Source of the DNA: Cycas panzhihuaensis
Lineage: Eukaryota > Cycadophyta
Assembly: GCA_023213395.1 (NCBI GenBank)
Contig: CM041465.1
Span: 12,958,001-13,022,000 of the forward strand
Length of the DNA stretch: 64,000 bases
Direction of reading: 5' to 3'
The first letter of the stretch is position 1; each line of letters begins with the position of its first letter. The position numbers and the translations under genes were made by a program. Below the pieces are notes generated by a model. It was not told the origin of the DNA and did not search any database. It saw only the letters and a program-made list of their open reading frames with translations. Below are positions 20,922-32,809 of the stretch, piece after piece.

Positions 20922-23376
20922 TGGTGTGGGAATTCTTGGGAGGACCTAAACTTAATATCTCTTAATTCTTTTTCAATTAAAATTAGGAGACATAAAGTTC
21001 AATAAGACCTAAGGGACTTTCTTTGCCTGACTCCTGAGGAGGAGTCTTCTCCTAATAATGTTATCTAATTAAATGTGAATGGATATAATGAAAGATGTAG
21101 ATATGAAATCAGGGTGATAGAATCTACTAACCTATACGACTTGATGAATGAATTCTAAGTTTAGAGTTGCATTGATAATATCCTTAATGTCCTTCCTATG
21201 GATTCCTCTCATGTAATCCTTTTAACCTATTAGGTTCTACATAGATGTGGAAGATAGTAAGCTAATGGAAAAGTGGTTTATCTTGTTTTGTTTCTTGTCT
21301 TGGTTTATGTTCACTTTGTTCATTTTTCATTTTGTTATCTTTTCCTTTTTGTATGGTATTTATAGTTACTTTATGTTCCTTTGTATTTTGTTCGTCTTTC
21401 TAGATTTTGATATGATAACAAAGAGACAAAACCAAGAGAGAAAGATAAATCTATGCAATTAAAGAGACTACAAGATTAAACTCACATAAACCTTTTTTTT
21501 TTCTTTTAATCAAAAGCAAACAAACTAGAAACAATGTATGCAAGTTCTCTTTTTTTTCTTTCAAAATAAAAGATACACATGAAACTATGAAATAGCTTTC
21601 CTATATGTAATATTCACACTTTGCTTCAAAAGGAATGATGCTACCAAAATCTAAAATTCACTATATGATCTTTGTGCAAGTTTTTTAAAGAGGTCAATTA
21701 ACATACAAAACTAATCAACATACTTTATCTTTCATGGATGTAACTAATTCTTTAAAAAGAGGTGATGAATAATGCACAAAGAAAAGAGATTCTTAAAGGA
21801 TATTATTATTGTTTTCTTATAATTTTTAGACCTATGAGATGATAAACAAACTATAAATTTGAACAATAACATTCACATAAAAAACTAGTTCCAATGGTTC
21901 TATCACAATTACAGTAGTAAAAGGTCTAAAAGGATCCTTAAACACTTTGTAAAACTAAAAAATTGGAGATGTTTTTACCATGCAATATTTTTAACTTTTC
22001 TCTTAAAAGATAGAATAACCAATTTAAAGTTAAAGTTAATGGAACCACAAAGTTAAGAGAAAAACAACTTCTTTCCTATTGTAATGAACACCTTAGAATG
22101 ATAGTTTTTTTTTCAACTAACTAATTATCTTCCACAAACTTTCATTTAAAGCAAATTGAAGAAGGAAAAGCAACAACAAAAAGATGTCAAACTAGAGTCA
22201 AATAATATCAAAAGAGAGTGACAAATCAACTAAAATATAGAATACTCAAAGAGTGGGAAGGGATAGTTAGATGAATGGTGGAGAGATAACCATGCTCCAC
22301 CCTAGTATACCCTTAAGGAACCCCACAAAAGGTTGGCCTTTTAGTATATTTCAGTATCTAAAAATAATACGAGATCACTACAGTAATCAGCCAAAGAAAG
22401 AAAATGTTTCGAAGCCAAAATCACCTTTAAAACACCATGAAACAAGCCAAAAATATAATAGGAAAGATCTTACAAAATTAGAAGAAGTTTGAAGCACAAA
22501 ACTTGATGAAGATCCAAGAAAATAGAAATTCAGACCATCAATAGTCGAATAGTAGTAATATGTTAATAAAAGTCCTTCAAGATTTCACCCAAAAGTCTTC
22601 AAAAAGATCAAGTTTTAGTCTCACAGTAGTAGTCTTCAAAAAATCTCCAAAAACTCCAAAAATTCACATAAAAACTAGAGCAAAATCACTCTTAACTCAT
22701 CTATTCACAATCAATAAAGACTTGAGAGTAATTCTAGGTATCAAAGGAATTAAATTCCATTGAATTTGGGTGGCAACATGCAAAATTTTGGTACATTACT
22801 TGAGCTTTTCTTGCATGATTGTGAAAAATATGACCAGCCATATTTTTCACCTACCAAAAATGTGACCTTTTCTAGAAACGTAATAGGTCACATTTTTGGC
22901 AAAGCAAAAAACATGATAATAGTGGAGATAAAAATTGACTCAAAAAAGTCCAAAATTTTGATATTATACAAAAATTAAGTGATAAAACAACTTCATCAAT
23001 GAGTAAACAAGCCCAAAATGAGGTGGAAAGCATTAAATACTAGCCTAATAAGTTAACCAATAATAAAATTTGGGTGAAATCTTGAAAATAATGTGAAAAT
23101 AATAAATTTTGAAGGAAGAATAAGGTCAAATTGGTTAAATAAGAAAATTTTGGTGCTATAGTTCACGTCATTAGTGAATAATAATAAAAATAGAAATCAC
23201 ATCATCGTTGATCACACTTCATTAATTAAATTTCATAAATCACTTCAACAAAAAACATGGCCTAAACTATGATCAAATAAAATCTATTAATCATTTTCTA
23301 TAAGATCTCATATAACATGTCAAAACATATCAATATAAATCAAATATAAGTCAAGTGGCTAGGTTTTGATGAAATA
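20922..23376 (-). repeat. 5' LTR of gypsy element A
   Basis: The part 21415-23376 is the partner of 1-1975. The left edge is inferred from the PBS (LTR end CCCACACCA just before it) and cannot be checked against the other copy, whose end lies outside the window. The outer end corresponds to TATTTCATC on the minus strand, decayed from TGTTTCACC. It contains two adjacent perfect inverted repeats at 22821-22850 and 22854-22899. Confidence 0.82.
22821..22899. repeat. Twin inverted repeats in A LTR
   Basis: The first has arms GTGAAAAATATG and CATATTTTTCAC (12 of 12 paired, 6-base loop; 22821-22850). The second, three bases later, has arms CCAAAAATGTGACC and GGTCACATTTTTGG (14 of 14 paired, 18-base loop; 22854-22899). 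In the other LTR (1421-1516) both are partly degraded. Confidence 0.9.
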
Positions 23377-24875
23377 CACTTTCAAGCCTCTCAATCATCT
23401 CAATATCATAACAAAGGAAAAAGAGTCATTCAAATGCTTAAGACCACTCCTTTATTTATTGTCACTAGGTCTAAAATAGCCAAAGAAGACATTTAGACCT
23501 CTTCTTCTTAACCATACTTTTCTGTGGATAATTTGCCTTCTGAGATTCCAACACTCCCCAAGACTATTCCTATTTGCCTGAGTCATTATAATTTCTGAAG
23601 GGCCCTTCCCTAACATACTAAAAAATAGAAATCCTTCTCAATCATTAACGAGCTCCACACCATGGCCATCGAGATGTCCATGATAGATGTCTTATGGAGT
23701 TTTCCTGAGCAATGTGCTCTTCTCCTTGAGGCTTTAGGATTGGTTGATGCTCCCATTCATGCTTTGGGTACCACCCTAAACTAGAAGCCTCTCATCACCT
23801 TTGATCTTAAAGACCTCCTCTAATAAGTGAAAGGGAGTGCTAGTGACACTATCCTTTCACAACCTCTATTGATAGTCTAGAGTGCACTCTTAGGAGAGCT
23901 ATTATAGACAATGGTTCTTCTGTCAATGCTATGCCCTTACACATAATGCAGGAGGTGGGCATAGCAGCTCTTGATCTAGTTTTATGGAATTTCTAAAGCT
24001 ATGATCGCAGTGAAAAGATGCCCTTGGTATCTATCTCTATTCCCCTCATCCTTAAGGATAAAACTATCCTTGCAGATATAGTAGTCCTTGATGTATATGT
24101 GGACTATAATCTTTTGTTGGGATGCCTATGGCTTGACTAAATGGGAGCCATGTGTTTGTCCTATTGGGGGTAACTAAAGTTTGTCCATGAAGGGCAAATA
24201 GAGGTTGTTTCCTATGAGCCTCCTCCCACTCGATCATTGCATCAATCTCACCAGGTGGCTTATGACGTAGTAAGGGGCAACAAGGGCCCATCCACCCATG
24301 GCTTTACTTATATGATTGATGTCCCTAGCACGTCTAGATCAGAAGAAGGGTCCTATCCTTCCTCCTCAAACCTCATCCATTTCACCCCTATTGGTGTTGG
24401 GAGTTATGCCTATCTCACCATTCTGAGTGACCACAAGTCTAACAATGAGGATGAAGAACCCTGTCACCCCATATCTCTCCTTAGCATTTATGGGGGACAC
24501 TTTCTTCATCACCCATCTAGTCTTGAATCCTTCCTTAGGACCTTTCTAGAGGAGCATAGCACTCTTACAACATCTAGGGAATCACACATAATCACTCCTA
24601 TCATATACATGGACTCCCATTCTCCTTCATCATCTACTCCCCACACCTTATCATCCTCCGTAGACAATAAGGGTAGGGAGCCTCCTGTTCTATGACACAA
24701 GAGGGTATCTTCTAACTTTTTTGAGGAGTCTCCAAATTATGTAAAGTAGTGGGTTGATAGTTACGGGCCCATCGCTCCTCCTTCATCCCATTCCTTATCA
24801 CATCTAAGCAAGACTATCTATTGGGTAGATTATTTTGAGAACGATGAGGCTCTATTAGAGCATCTAGTAGGCTCC
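23377..24875 (+). pseudogene. gag C-terminus and protease of element B
   Basis: It starts within the gag tail, homologous to about 60.75 kb in D. The pre-protease peptide (WSFPEQCALLLEALGLVDA) is followed by protease with DNGSSVNAMP from 23907; the active Asp is retained. VDYNLLLGCLWLD follows near 24.1 kb. An open stretch of 152 codons (24237-24695) then holds the Ser/Pro/acidic linker with HFLHHPSSLES. Breaks include TAG and TAA stops. In D the same linker is interrupted by a 1.2 kb insertion. Confidence 0.82.
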
Positions 24876-26480
24876 ATGCCCAATCTCCCTACCAGTCACC
24901 ATAAGCCTAGTTTTCAGAAGAGGTTAGCCTTAGGGTCACCCCTAGCCAATCGAGATCAGTCTAGTACTCCTTTACCTCCCTCTATTAACCAAGGCCCCTT
25001 CCATTTTGAAGAGGGGAATGCCATGTATATGGGGGAAACCAAAGACATCATCCTCGCCCCTGGTAAGGTCATAAAGGTTAAAGCAGAATGTTCATTTAAG
25101 GAAATGGAGGAATATACTCTTCTTTTCCAGGAGTTCTATGACATCTTTGCATGGGATTATTTAGACATGAAGGGAATAGTTCCCTACGTTATTACCCACA
25201 AACTCACAACTATCTTGGGTGCCTGTCCCATGTAACAAAAGCAGTGCCCTCTTCATCCTAAACTATTTACAATAATAAAAATGGACATAGAAAAGCTCCT
25301 AGATGTAGGACCATTGATTATCCCAAGTGGGTTTCCAATATTATTCCCATTACTAAAAAGAATAGGATGATCTAGATTTGTATTAATTTCTGAGATATAA
25401 ATAATGCATGTCCTAAAGACAACTTCTTTCTCCCATTCATCATTCAAATTATCGATCGGACAACCAGTTTTGAAGTCATGTCCTTAATAGATGGCTTCTC
25501 TAGATACAACCAAATATAAATATCCTCTAAAGACTATCATAAGACAGCCTTCACCACCCTGTGGAGCACATTTGCCTATAAGGAAATGCCCTTTGGGCTA
25601 CAAAATATAGGCACCACTTATCAAAGGGCGATGTAATTTATCTTCCATGACCTCATAAATAAAACTCTTTAGGTTTTTATGGATGACATGATAGGCCTGT
25701 CTCGCAAGAGAGCCCACCACCTTGGGGATTTATGTGCCATCTTTACACAATGCTGCAAATACCATGTTAGTTTGAACTCGCTCAAATTTATGTTCATTAT
25801 AACCATCGACAAGCTCTTAGGCTTCTTTGTCTCCAAATAAGGAATCTAAATTGACCCTGACAAGGTCAAAGCCATTTTTGACATGCCCTCACCCAAAATG
25901 GAACACTAAATTAAGTCATTTTTAGGCAAGCTGGGTTTCCTTAGGCATTTCATAATAGACTTTGCTATAATTACCAAGCCTCTAACTAACTTGTTAAAGA
26001 AAGGGGCTCTATGTAAATGGTCTACCAAACCTTATGAAGCATTCCAAGAGCTTACGAAAGCCTTGGCTTCTACCCTAATCCTGGCACCTCCTCTCTTTAA
26101 TCACCCATTCATCCTTTATACGTCAGTTATTGATGAGTCCTTAGGAGCCATACTAGCCCAAGAAGATGACTCAAGGATCAAGCATGCCATATATTTTATC
26201 AGTCGTAGACTAGTTACAACTTAGCTTAACTATCGCCTTACTGAAAAGGAATGCCTAGCCTTTATCTACACAACTAAAGAGTTTAGATATTACCTCCTTG
26301 AAAATACTACTTATGTGATCATATAATCCATTCCATTGAGGTACCTTTTAACCTGGTCCAACTTGACTGGAAGGATAGGTAAATGGGTCGTCCTCCTTCA
26401 AGAATACGACCTTAAAATTATTAACAAAAAATCAAAGAATGGATTGGTGGTCACTAAGCAACTAGCCAATGCTCCCATTC
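24876..26480 (+). pseudogene. Reverse transcriptase and RNase H of element B
   Basis: The pre-RT part (FEEGNAMYMGETKDIILAPG, AWDYLDMKG) is open from 24876 to 25235. RT palm motifs are scattered over frames, ending in FMDDMIGLSRKRAHH near 25.68 kb, where both catalytic Asp are kept (FMDD for the usual YVDD). The gypsy RNase H follows at 25.99-26.31 kb (FILYTSVIDESLGAILAQ, TEKECLAFIYTTKEF). Multiple stops. Confidence 0.82.
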
Positions 26481-27818
26481 CTAAACCTTCCAACCTTCTA
26501 GTTGATGATTCTTTACCCAATGAGTCTATCTTGACCATCCAAGGGTCATCACCCCATCCACTAGCTACTAGCAAATGGTATGGGGATATTGTGTAATATC
26601 TCACTTAGCAACAATACCTTCCTAACACTAACGACAAGGTAAAGTCATGCATTAGGGCTACAACTAGGTAATATTTTCTCATAGAGGAGGTATTGTATAA
26701 GATACCCTTTGATGGAATCCTCCTTCACTATGTCAACCCTAACGAAGTAAACCAAATCCTTTGTGAATGTCAGATTAGCATTTATAGAGGCCATTTTGGA
26801 GGCCAATCCATGGCCCAAAGGATCCTTTGTATGTGCTATTACTAGCCATCCCTCTTTAAGGATGCTCATGCTTATGCATAGTATTATCAAGGTGCCAAGA
26901 GTAAGTTAATATCATCCACTCACCTTATAAGGACCTGCATCCTATCATTTCCCCATGGCCCTTTTCCCAATGGGGATTAGACCTTATTCAAGTCATAACT
27001 CCACCCTCATCACCACAACATAAGTTCATCTTAACCATGACAGAATACTTTACTAAATAGGTTGAAGTAGTTCCATTATAATCTACTACTAGTAAGACCA
27101 TTGCCACCTCTATTTATTAGTATATTAGCTCTCAATTCAGGGTCCCAAATATCCTAATCATAGACAATGGCACACCTTTTTGTAATAAGGAGGTACATGA
27201 ATTTTATGAGAAGTTCAAGATATCTTATAAGACCTCCTCTCCTTATTACTCCTAGGCCAATGGCCAAGTTAAATCATTCAAAAAAGTCCTTATCAATATT
27301 TTAAACAAAATGATTACTGAATCCTAAGGAGATTGAGACCTTTAACTCCCTTTTACCCTGTAGGCTTATTGTACTTCCATTTACACTGTGATGGGGATGA
27401 CCCCATTCTCCCTCATGTATGGGACCAAAGTAGTCCTCCCTTTAGAAGTTGAGATTCCTTCCTTGTGAGTTTCCCTTAGAGGTCTTGTTGAGGAGGAATC
27501 ATGCTATCAGGCTTGCCTCCTTGATCTCAAGACTTGGACGAGAAATGCTTAATGGCTTACCAAGCAAACCTTGCCTCTAAGGCTAGGTCACAAAGGATGT
27601 ACCACAAACATCTTTGTCCTTACCCTCTAAATCTTGGGGACCACATCCTCAAGCTTGAGGACCTCTATGATCATTCATCTAAGTTTTGACCTAAGTGGGT
27701 TGGCCCTTTCATCATTCTCAAGAATCTCAAAAATAGTGCTTATAGGATAGTGACATTGGAGGGTCTTGAATTTGAAAAATCTATAAATGGAAAATTCCTA
27801 AAGAAGTTTTACGTATGA
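26481..27818 (+). pseudogene. Integrase of element B
   Basis: The zinc-binding part has HFGGQSMAQRILCMCYY near 26.79-26.84 kb. The core has WPFSQWGLDLI (about 26.96 kb) and ILIIDNGTPFCNKEV (27.15 kb). The third catalytic position reads VKSFKK where relatives have VESFNK, so the Glu of the D,D,E triad is now Lys (about 27.27 kb). The C-terminal module has KLEDLYDH and WVGPFII, and ends LEFEKSINGKFLKKFYV at a stop near 27.818 kb. Confidence 0.82.
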
Positions 27819-28486
27819 TTCTTTCTACTTCTGAGTAGAATAGTCACACTCTCCTTCGCTTTGAAATAAGCCTAAACTGCCACTCTAAGCATACCATTTT
27901 TCCTACTAGTTAAAGATGTAATGATTATTTAGAGTGACTTTCTATCCTCTTGATTTTATTATTTGTGCATTGTATCTTGATGTCTCCTTTCTAATGAAGA
28001 CCTTTTTTCCTAGTTGGGCAAGTGAACCTCATTCACTTCTAAGCATGGAGCTAGTCCCCAACCTAAACCCTTTCTATTTGGTATTCGTACCCTTAGTTGC
28101 TACTTTCTTGGTATATCCACCTTGTTCCATCCAAGGAATGAGCATGGTGCCCTCACCTAGTCTCATACTTAACCATCTATATACATGGTAAGTATGTGTG
28201 CCTAGTGCAAGTGTAGTGTTACATGAAAGGAAGCACGTGAGTATCATCTACATATCATATAACCAAAACCATAATATAACAATCAAATTAAAACTATCTA
28301 AGTGCATAATCTCTCATGCATCTGTGCACCCATATCTATATATGCTTATGTCTATCTCTATCTATAATTATAAATAAAACAAACTATACCATAAATAAAA
28401 TCATAATATCATAAACAAAATAATAGCATCATAGACATATGAACAGTATCATCATGTATCAAATGGGATACCAATGCATCCCCTGG

Positions 28487-28487
<1 letters not shown>
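27819..28487. other. Post-integrase spacer of element B
   Basis: Partly resembles the corresponding part of C (about 47.2-47.5 kb). No domain was seen. The last 200 bases are A-rich with short ATAAA repeats. Confidence 0.45.
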
Positions 28488-28547
<60 letters not shown>

Positions 28548-28572
28548 TATAGATATATAGATATACACACAC
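28488..28572. repeat. Long (TA)n microsatellite with GATA-like tail
   Basis: About 58 bases of uninterrupted TA dinucleotide (28488-28545), followed by GATATAGATATATAGATATA and a short CA run. It lies past the 3' end of the antisense ORF of B, in the same relative place as the AT/GATA repeat of A. Confidence 0.95.
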
Positions 28573-28859
28573 ATTAAAATCATATGGTACATCATGATCG
28601 ATATGGTACATCATCTCGGTAATGTGCCCTAGGAAGTTGGAATCCTTACAGGGAGTAGTATAATTGTATATCCACATGTAATGAGAACTCCCTAGAGGTC
28701 CAAAGCTTTCTTATCAAAATACATAATATAAATCTCTTGGGATTCTCTACCCCTAGGGGTGCTATCCCATCACTTGCCTAATCCCTTATTGGGAGACCAC
28801 ATACCTCATAAGCTCCTCTAGCACCTCTGTAAGGTCCCTACCTTACTCTCCTTATCTCA

Positions 28860-30742
28860 GGGTCTCTGTTGGGTCATAGTCATCATGTGTGTCCTACTAT
28901 ATGATAACCTAGCCACCATCTGGTCAACCAATTAGTCGTATCGATCCTATAGGTAGTCCCTCTCGATTAGGATGCAATCCCACTCAGTTGCTAAGTAGTC
29001 CCACTCCTTCTCTACTACGTGGTGTCTCTCCTCTAGTATAGCAACCTATACCTAGCTATACCTAGCTCCTAGTATCACCTCCTTCCTCTCGTGGTTAGGC
29101 CTTAAGCCCTCACACATGGCCCTATAGCGAGTCCCTCTCTACCTACAACTAATCCCTCTCTACCTATAGGCCATCATAAGCATGTTATAGCTGGCTCACT
29201 CTCTCCTGGAGCTCTTGAGACTCCATCACCCATATATCCCAAGATCAAATTAGAGGGGTGAATTATGCTATGTGTGGCCCTGATGATTAAGGCTCCTTGC
29301 TCTCCAAGATGGGAGGCTATACCTCGTTGTACACATATGGGAATAACTGGTGGACTACTGCCACCGATAGCCTCACCATCTCTGTGTCATCTATCAAACC
29401 ATATACATCATATATTAGTTCAAAATATACATCAATATACAAAGTATAAGCATCTAAGGAAGTAGTAAATGACCAAACGAAAGCTAAAGCTAGAATCAAG
29501 GGAGAATCTCACCTCTTGTGATGAATGCCTCTTCCTCTCATATGATCTTCTTATTTGTTGTTGCTCCCTTTGCTACTACCTCCACCTCCTTGATCCCAGG
29601 TACTACATCCTTACCTACCGCATGAGTTGTTGGGGCATCTCCTTCCTTTGCTCCCTCATCTCTAGGAGCCTCCCTCTCTACAACTATCACTACCTCATCT
29701 CCCATTACCATGACCACTATTACCATCGGGAACCTGGTAGTAGCTCCCTCATCCACCTCTGCACCTCATGTTGGCTCTACTGTAGCACCTCCATCACCTC
29801 CATCCTCATCTCTACCATCCTCTAGCTCATCCCCTAACTCTCCTCCCTCCTCACTACTCTCCTAGTGGATTACTTGGTATGGGTCTACTATATAGTCATT
29901 AAGCATGAGAAGGTCCAGTGATGTGGCTGCCATAGAGCATTGTACATTCACCTGATCCTCAGTGCCCTTGAAATATATATGCCATATGTGTTTTGTGGGA
30001 GCTCTAGCCTCTATAGGATGGGGTCCTCCTACTAGGGCCATTCCTCTAAAGTGATAAGAAAAACCAGCACTATAGTAGCATGCAATATGAGAAGCCTCCC
30101 CTCCCAGTTGTCCTAATCTGGTCTAACTAGGCTATGATGTTAGTTGTTATCAATGCATCCTAGTTAAACCTCTCTCCAGCCTTTCACCATCATATAGTAG
30201 TCATCCAGATGGCAAGTATGTCTTTATAATTCTATTTATGGGATATCTAAAATAGAATAGCCAATGCGATGAGTTTCCTTACTCAAAGGACTATGGATAG
30301 GACCATAGCTTGTATTGATACTCTTCTGCAGTCCCATCTACTCCTCCTAGTAAAGAAACTAGCCACCTCTTGATGAGCAGCATCTGTGCTAGGTAGGGTA
30401 CCGAAAGAAGTGGGTGTTCCCCCATATAGCACTTTAAATATCCTCCTAATATCTCTTGGGGTGATGGTAACATCTCCCACCTATGGGAGATAAAAGATGT
30501 GCATTGTACCATCCTAGTGAGACATGATATCTACCAAAATTCTTTGATTAGATGTGTACTGAGGTATCCTAATCAACTTTAATAGCCTATAGTGTTACAA
30601 GATGCTCCTCTCCTATTAGCTCATCATCTTGATAAAGCTAATCATAGCCATCCCTATATTCTTGCAGTTATCAATCACAAGAACAACCTACAAGGAATCA
30701 TCAACCAAACCTCCAATCAGTCGTCCTGACCTCGCTACCATG
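28860..30742 (-). pseudogene. Antisense ORF of element B: PMD-like domain, acidic linker, coiled coil
   Basis: On the minus strand, a possible start at 30742 reads MVARSGRLIGGLVDDSL. Next come IGMAMISFIKMMS, then HIFYLP and VGDVTITPRDIRRIFKV (30.50-30.43 kb), then TDAAHQEVASFFTRRSRWD. Element C gives the parallel AMLSFVEMMS, HVFHLP, VGDVIVTPGNIQRILGV. FHLP-x2-G(D/E)-x-T-x3-(D/N)(I/V) is the signature part of plant mobile domains. A Glu/Val/Lys-rich linker lies at 29.75-29.54 kb and a heptad-like tail (LQERVSQL, VERD repeats) at 29.2-28.9 kb. Function is unknown. It is interrupted by several stops. Confidence 0.7.
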
Positions 30743-31930
30743 TATCTCCCTCTCTTAGATGGTTTAAACCATCTCAAACTAGAAAATCCCATCCAGTCTA
30801 ATTAGTTTCTTTCTTTTTTCCTTTACCTAGTCTATATGTCACATCAATATTAATAGTATTGTAGATATTGATGTGGGTCCTACTAAGAATTTCCTGACCC
30901 TTAGTGGGCCCTATTACAAACTTTGCAATGCTATAACAAATGCTATAGGGAAGTGGGTAACCCCTAAAAAGGGAGAGGTGGCACTAAAAACCCAAAAATT
31001 TTATTTTGGTAGACCAAGCTTGGTCCATTGGGACCAGGGCTACCTAGTTCCATAGTCCTTCCCCTCACTGGGCTTCCAATGATTTCCAGGGGGTCCCTAT
31101 AACCCTTATGGGGCCTAAATTTATAAAAAGTAAGCATTAAATTCAAATGATCAAAAGAAAGGCTTAGGGAAAGATCCACTCACTAGGTCTAGTCTAATCA
31201 CTACCATCTCACTCTCTTGATCCCAATGACCATCACCTCGTCAAGATCCAATGGTTAGATCTCTCGTAGTGTACTCATGAAGGGAAGTAAATCCTGGCTA
31301 CTTAAATAAGAGGGATCCAAATTGCATGAGGGGCCCATAAGAATAAAATCATTTTTTGTCCCCTTACCTCTTCTTATTTGCAGGGCCTCCTAAGATGCCA
31401 TCTCCATTTCTACTGACGAAACAACCTTTAAGACCCATGTTTCACTACTATTATTTTTGTCTTCAGGGTTCAACCCCTATTCTACCCTTAAAGCCTCCTT
31501 CTTGCCCCTTTTCTATGCATTTATGGCTAGTCACTCCTACTAAAGGTTCTACTGTCTTGATTTTTATGCCTCTCCAAAACTTGCTTATGATTATACTCTT
31601 TTAGCTCATTTTGGCATTCTCGATCTATTTCTGCCACCCGTTCAAACCCCTAAGGCTCTAAGGGAGAGATCCTCCCCCCTTCGAGGCCTTCACTAGCCCT
31701 ATCATGCCCCCAAGAATGTTGAAAGAGCATGATTTAGCACCTATTCTCACCCCTTGCATTGGATGGGCCTTCTACGAGCCTAGTAGCCTATCCTAGGGCT
31801 CTCCTATCCTTTCATGCCTGATACATCTAGCTATTTTAAGCTATTATAGTCTTGTTACTACCCCTTTCCTACCTTGATAGTGCTATGACCCATTCTTCTA
31901 TGACTTGATCCAAAATCCTTTTCTTTTACT
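30743..31930. other. Spacer between antisense ORF and extra RNase H in element B
   Basis: Contains a perfect 10-bp inverted repeat (30841-30874) and an acceptor-like TCTTATTTGCAGGG near 31.37-31.39 kb. Weakly coding-like plus-strand sequence (31356-31604) has a decayed counterpart in C. It may hold the end of an intron leading to the extra RNase H; that is inference. Confidence 0.4.
30841..30874. repeat. Perfect inverted repeat ACATCAATAT / ATATTGATGT
   Basis: Ten-base arms with a 14-base loop, just left of the antisense ORF start of B. The arm ACATCAATAT also occurs in the B LTR near 33.37 kb. Confidence 0.85.
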
Positions 31931-32430
31931 ATGGTTCTACTCATCTTTATCGATGGTGGTAGTCATGGAAAGCCTAGACCCTCCATAGTCATGTGGATCC
32001 TCTATGATCCCTCTATGAATAATTACATATTTTTAAAAGTATACTTGCTTGAGGCTATGAATAATGAGGTTGAATACATAGCTGTTATCAAAGCCCTCGT
32101 CAATGCACTTTCCTTCCACCATGGCCCTATTATCCTTCATTATGACTCTTAAATCATCATGTCATAGCTAACCTAGGTTTATAAGGTTCATTACCCATGA
32201 TTAAGATCCCTTGCCTTGACTGCCAAGTCATTGTTGTCCCTCTTCTCCTATGTGGATATCTGATATAACCTTAGAGGTCAGAATGTTGAGGTAGACAGTC
32301 TCATCTGTCACATCTTGGAGCATCACCTCCCTCCTCTAGGTGATCCATCATCAAGCTCATAGGCTGCCCTTCTTCTCACACCATTGGCCAGTCTCCCTCG
32401 TACATCTAAAAGAAGGACACTAATAATGTG
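31931..32430 (+). pseudogene. Additional RNase H domain of element B
   Basis: Reads LLIFIDGGSHGKPRP, then AMNNEVEYIAVIKALVNAL, then IILHYDS, a few stops, then RGQNVEVDSLICHILEHHL and a tail with SKRRTL and NYGDH. The D, E, D and D positions expected of cellular-type RNase H are all present (FIDGG, NEVEY, HYDS, VEVD). The tail NYGDH is shared with C, so the domain end is conserved. It lies about 4 kb after integrase and 380 bases before the PPT. A second, archaeal-like RNase H is a known acquisition of Tat-type gypsy elements; it may improve removal of RNA or primers during cDNA synthesis. Confidence 0.85.
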
Positions 32431-32799
32431 AAACTATGGTGACCATAGGTTTGTTTCTTTACTATGTTATTATACCATCCTTGGAATAATTCTTTTACAT
32501 GTTGGCACTTCATATTTACAGGTTTCTAGTTTGCATCCACCTTCTGTATAATATTTGTATTGCATATGGAAGTGATGAGGGCAACCCCCCCATCTCCTCG
32601 TTCCTTTATACTTCACTCTTGGGTGACATATAGGCAACCCCTGTGTCACTTCATCTATGCTTCTATCCATGTGATCCATCATGACATTTGCCACTCCCCT
32701 TGGGTGATGATGTACTTGCATAGGTAGATGCTACTGACTCATTTGTGTTAACAACATTCACCATCATCATACACTCCCAAGTGATGAGTTTCTACTACC

Positions 32800-32809
32800 A
32801 AAGGGGTAG
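32800..32809 (+). other. Polypurine tract of element B
   Basis: AAAGGGGTAG immediately precedes the LTR start TGTTTCCTAGCC. Confidence 0.8.

Noticed and set aside
24509-24700. Minus-strand ORF opposite the linker of B
   Set aside because: It is a shadow of the conserved plus-strand linker frame; only the plus frame has counterparts in C and D.
28459-28677. Minus-strand ORF with a long Tyr-Ile repeat
   Set aside because: It is the translation of the TA microsatellite.
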